This document shows, piece by piece, positions 23,437 to 24,545 of a stretch of 24,545 bases of DNA. Below the pieces are notes generated by a model, which ran no database searches, was not told the origin of the DNA, and was given only the letters and a program-made list of their open reading frames with translations. The position numbers and the translations under genes are program-made. This stretch comes from Mucilaginibacter sp. (GTDB lineage: Bacteria; Bacteroidota; Bacteroidia; Sphingobacteriales; Sphingobacteriaceae): positions 1 through 24,545 of the forward strand of contig JAQBNY010000187.1 in assembly GCA_028288315.1 (NCBI GenBank). The letters are read 5' to 3'. Every line of letters starts with the position of its first letter. Position 1 is the first letter of the stretch.

Positions 23437-24015
23437 ATGCGAAAGCTAATTGTATCAATAAATGTAACGCTGAATGGTTTTATGGCTGGCCCAAACGGCA
23501 ATCTGGACTGGCACATGCCTTATTGGAACGAGGAAATGAGCAGGGTTACTTCAGCGCAATTGAGTAATGCTGATACTATATTGCTTGGCCGTGTTACTTA
23601 TAATGCCATGGCCCGGTACTGGCCGGTGCAACAGGTAAGCCAGTATGCTGCCCGCGAAGATGTGGCTTTTTCTGATATGATGAACAGTTATGAAAAGGTG
23701 GTATTTTCAAAAACGCTTACAGCAGTAAGCGATTGGAGTAACTCCCGGCTGGCAAACAGGAGCATTGCACTTGAAATTAATGAGCTTAAACAGCAATCCG
23801 GCAAAAATATTATAGTTTATGGCAGTGGTAAACTAACCGAGGCCCTCACCCGGCACAATTTGGTGGATGAATATCATATATGGATACACCCGGTGGTAAT
23901 TGAGCGGGGCAGGGCGCTGTTTAAAAATCTGCAAGGCAGATTAAACATCCATCCGTATAAAACAAAAGTGTTTGATACAGGTGTGGTGTTAATGTGTTAT
24001 AGCGTAGTAAGATGA
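23437..24015 (+). CDS. dihydrofolate reductase family protein (RibD C-terminal-like), copy 2
   Basis: A 192-aa paralogue of the preceding gene with the same layout: SINVTLNGFMAGPNGNLDW at the N-terminus, TILLGRVTYNAMARYWP, and NIIVYGSGKLTEALTRHNLVDEYHIWIHPVVIERGRALF. Here YGSGK replaces the YGGAR of copy 1. The two are clearly related but well diverged, so the duplication is old or the genes were brought together. The function remains unknown; NADPH-dependent reduction of a heterocycle is the family expectation. Its stop is 33 bases from the start of a palindromic repeat. Confidence 0.88.
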   Translation: MRKLIVSINVTLNGFMAGPNGNLDWHMPYWNEEMSRVTSAQLSNADTILLGRVTYNAMARYWPVQQVSQYAAREDVAFSDMMNSYEKVVFSKTLTAVSDWSNSRLANRSIALEINELKQQSGKNIIVYGSGKLTEALTRHNLVDEYHIWIHPVVIERGRALFKNLQGRLNIHPYKTKVFDTGVVLMCYSVVR

Positions 24016-24048
24016 TTTTTAAAAAAGGAATTGTAGCGCTAAAAGTAC

Positions 24049-24287
24049 TTTGTCATCCTGAGCGATAAAATCCGGTGGATTCTGAAGGGAGAATGACATT
24101 TGCTGGGGTCATCCTGAGCTTGTCGAAGGACGTGCGCAATGGCCCACCCCGCAATGCTTCGACAAGCTCAGCATGACCCATATAACCAAATACGTCATGG
24201 GTAACGATAGTGAAGGATCCATTAACTAATATGCTTATTTGCTACATATTGGCGAACAGATGCTTCACTATCGTTTAGCATGACAAA
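24049..24287. repeat. 239-bp composite palindromic repeat, copy B
   Basis: TTTGTCAT (24049-24056) and ATGACAAA (24280-24287) are perfect 8-base terminal inverted repeats. Bases 24051-24209 closely match copy A (21436-21594) in the same orientation, including the hairpin with 23-base arms (24106-24128 and 24157-24179), whose 28-base loop differs from that of copy A at two positions. The closing half (CAGATGCTTCACTATCG) instead matches the element before the SPOR gene. So the element is a mosaic of repeat modules. It occupies most of the 306-base gap between the convergent DHFR copy 2 and pgi. Confidence 0.8.
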
Positions 24288-24321
24288 TTGTTTACTGCAA
24301 ACTTAAATTGCAATCTGGCAA

Positions 24322-24545
24322 TTATCTCCAGGCTTTATACTGATTGATTAAGCCATTGGTTGATGAATCATGAGAGCTTACCTCGGCATTATCTTTTAAT
24401 TCGGGTAGTATTTTGCCGGCTAATTGTTTGCCCAGTTCAACACCCCATTGGTCAAAGCTGTAAATGTTCCAGATAATGCCTTGTACAAATATCTTGTGCT
24501 CATACATAGCTATTAAGCTACCTAATGTACGTGGGGTTATTTTTT
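24322..24545 (-). CDS. pgi: glucose-6-phosphate isomerase, C-terminal fragment
   Basis: The minus strand encodes the last 73 residues of Pgi, open to the right edge of the window. It reads ITPRTLGSLIAMYEHK, then IFVQGIIWNIYSFDQWGVELG, which is the second PGI signature with the conserved GVELGK. An internal Met in this stretch (24507) is not the start. Pgi interconverts glucose-6-phosphate and fructose-6-phosphate in glycolysis and gluconeogenesis. The stop TAA is at 24324-24322. The catalytic Lys near the C-terminus is present as GLINQYKAWR at the very end. Confidence 0.95.
   Translation of the reverse strand, partial: KITPRTLGSLIAMYEHKIFVQGIIWNIYSFDQWGVELGKQLAGKILPELKDNAEVSSHDSSTNGLINQYKAWR

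Noticed and set aside
22861..24015. Naming the reductases folA or ribD
   Set aside because: They have the RibD-C fold motifs only; the FolA folate-site residues and the RibD deaminase domain are absent.
21436..24209. CRISPR array or transposon ends from the two long repeats
   Set aside because: Only two copies 2.6 kb apart with genes between them, no regular spacers, no cas genes and no transposase; the repeats are of the dispersed palindromic type.
1..24545. tRNA, rRNA or riboswitch
   Set aside because: No cloverleaf, CCA-ended acceptor pattern or known riboswitch core was seen on either strand, though a covariance-model search (tRNAscan, Rfam) was not possible here.

Overview
The window looks like ordinary chromosome of a member of the Bacteroidota, most likely family Sphingobacteriaceae (Mucilaginibacter or Pedobacter type). 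This rests on several signs. Promoters read TAnnTTTG and Shine-Dalgarno sequences are absent. SecA is a long (1102 aa) form, there are two tandem DUF4369-TlpA thioredoxins, the DnaG zinc finger has a clade-like variant sequence, and AsnRS has an insertion after its catalytic start. The base composition is moderately AT-rich. The genus is an inference from family resemblance, not from a search.

Layout. 1-1853: the tail of a CreD-like membrane protein, a possible 35-aa ORF with its own promoter, and the rRNA methyltransferase rlmD. 1932-4139: an NAD(P)-dependent epimerase/reductase (-) divergent from an arginase-fold protein (+) that lacks the usual metal ligands. 4192-6615: two tandem secreted TlpA-like thioredoxins. 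6705-11513: purD (-) divergent from secA (+). 11740-14337: a tightly overlapping set of a SPOR-domain protein, an M20 amidohydrolase and an exported protein of unknown function. 14348-16791 (-): a frameshifted VOC/glyoxalase gene, asnS and a small lipoprotein. 16992-21421 (+): an EamA transporter, then the dnaG - yraN - glutaminyl cyclotransferase run with overlaps or gaps of a few bases. 21754-24015: a GlxA-type AraC regulator divergent from two paralogous DHFR/RibD-C-like reductases. 24322-end: the C-terminal part of pgi on the minus strand.

Noncoding DNA is the most distinctive part. Palindromic dispersed repeats of at least four kinds sit between genes, mainly between convergent pairs (rlmD/epimerase, TlpA2/purD, cyclotransferase/araC, DHFR2/pgi). 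Two 159-bp near-identical direct copies, each with a 23-bp-arm hairpin, flank the araC-DHFR module. One repeat supplies the last codons of the epimerase.

No CRISPR array, rRNA, tRNA, prophage, transposase or obvious defence system was seen. I do not find a convincing new multi-gene system. The best leads are the DnaG primase with all four zinc ligands replaced, the arginase-fold protein with a degenerate metal site, the clean single-base frameshift in the VOC gene, and the organised repeats.
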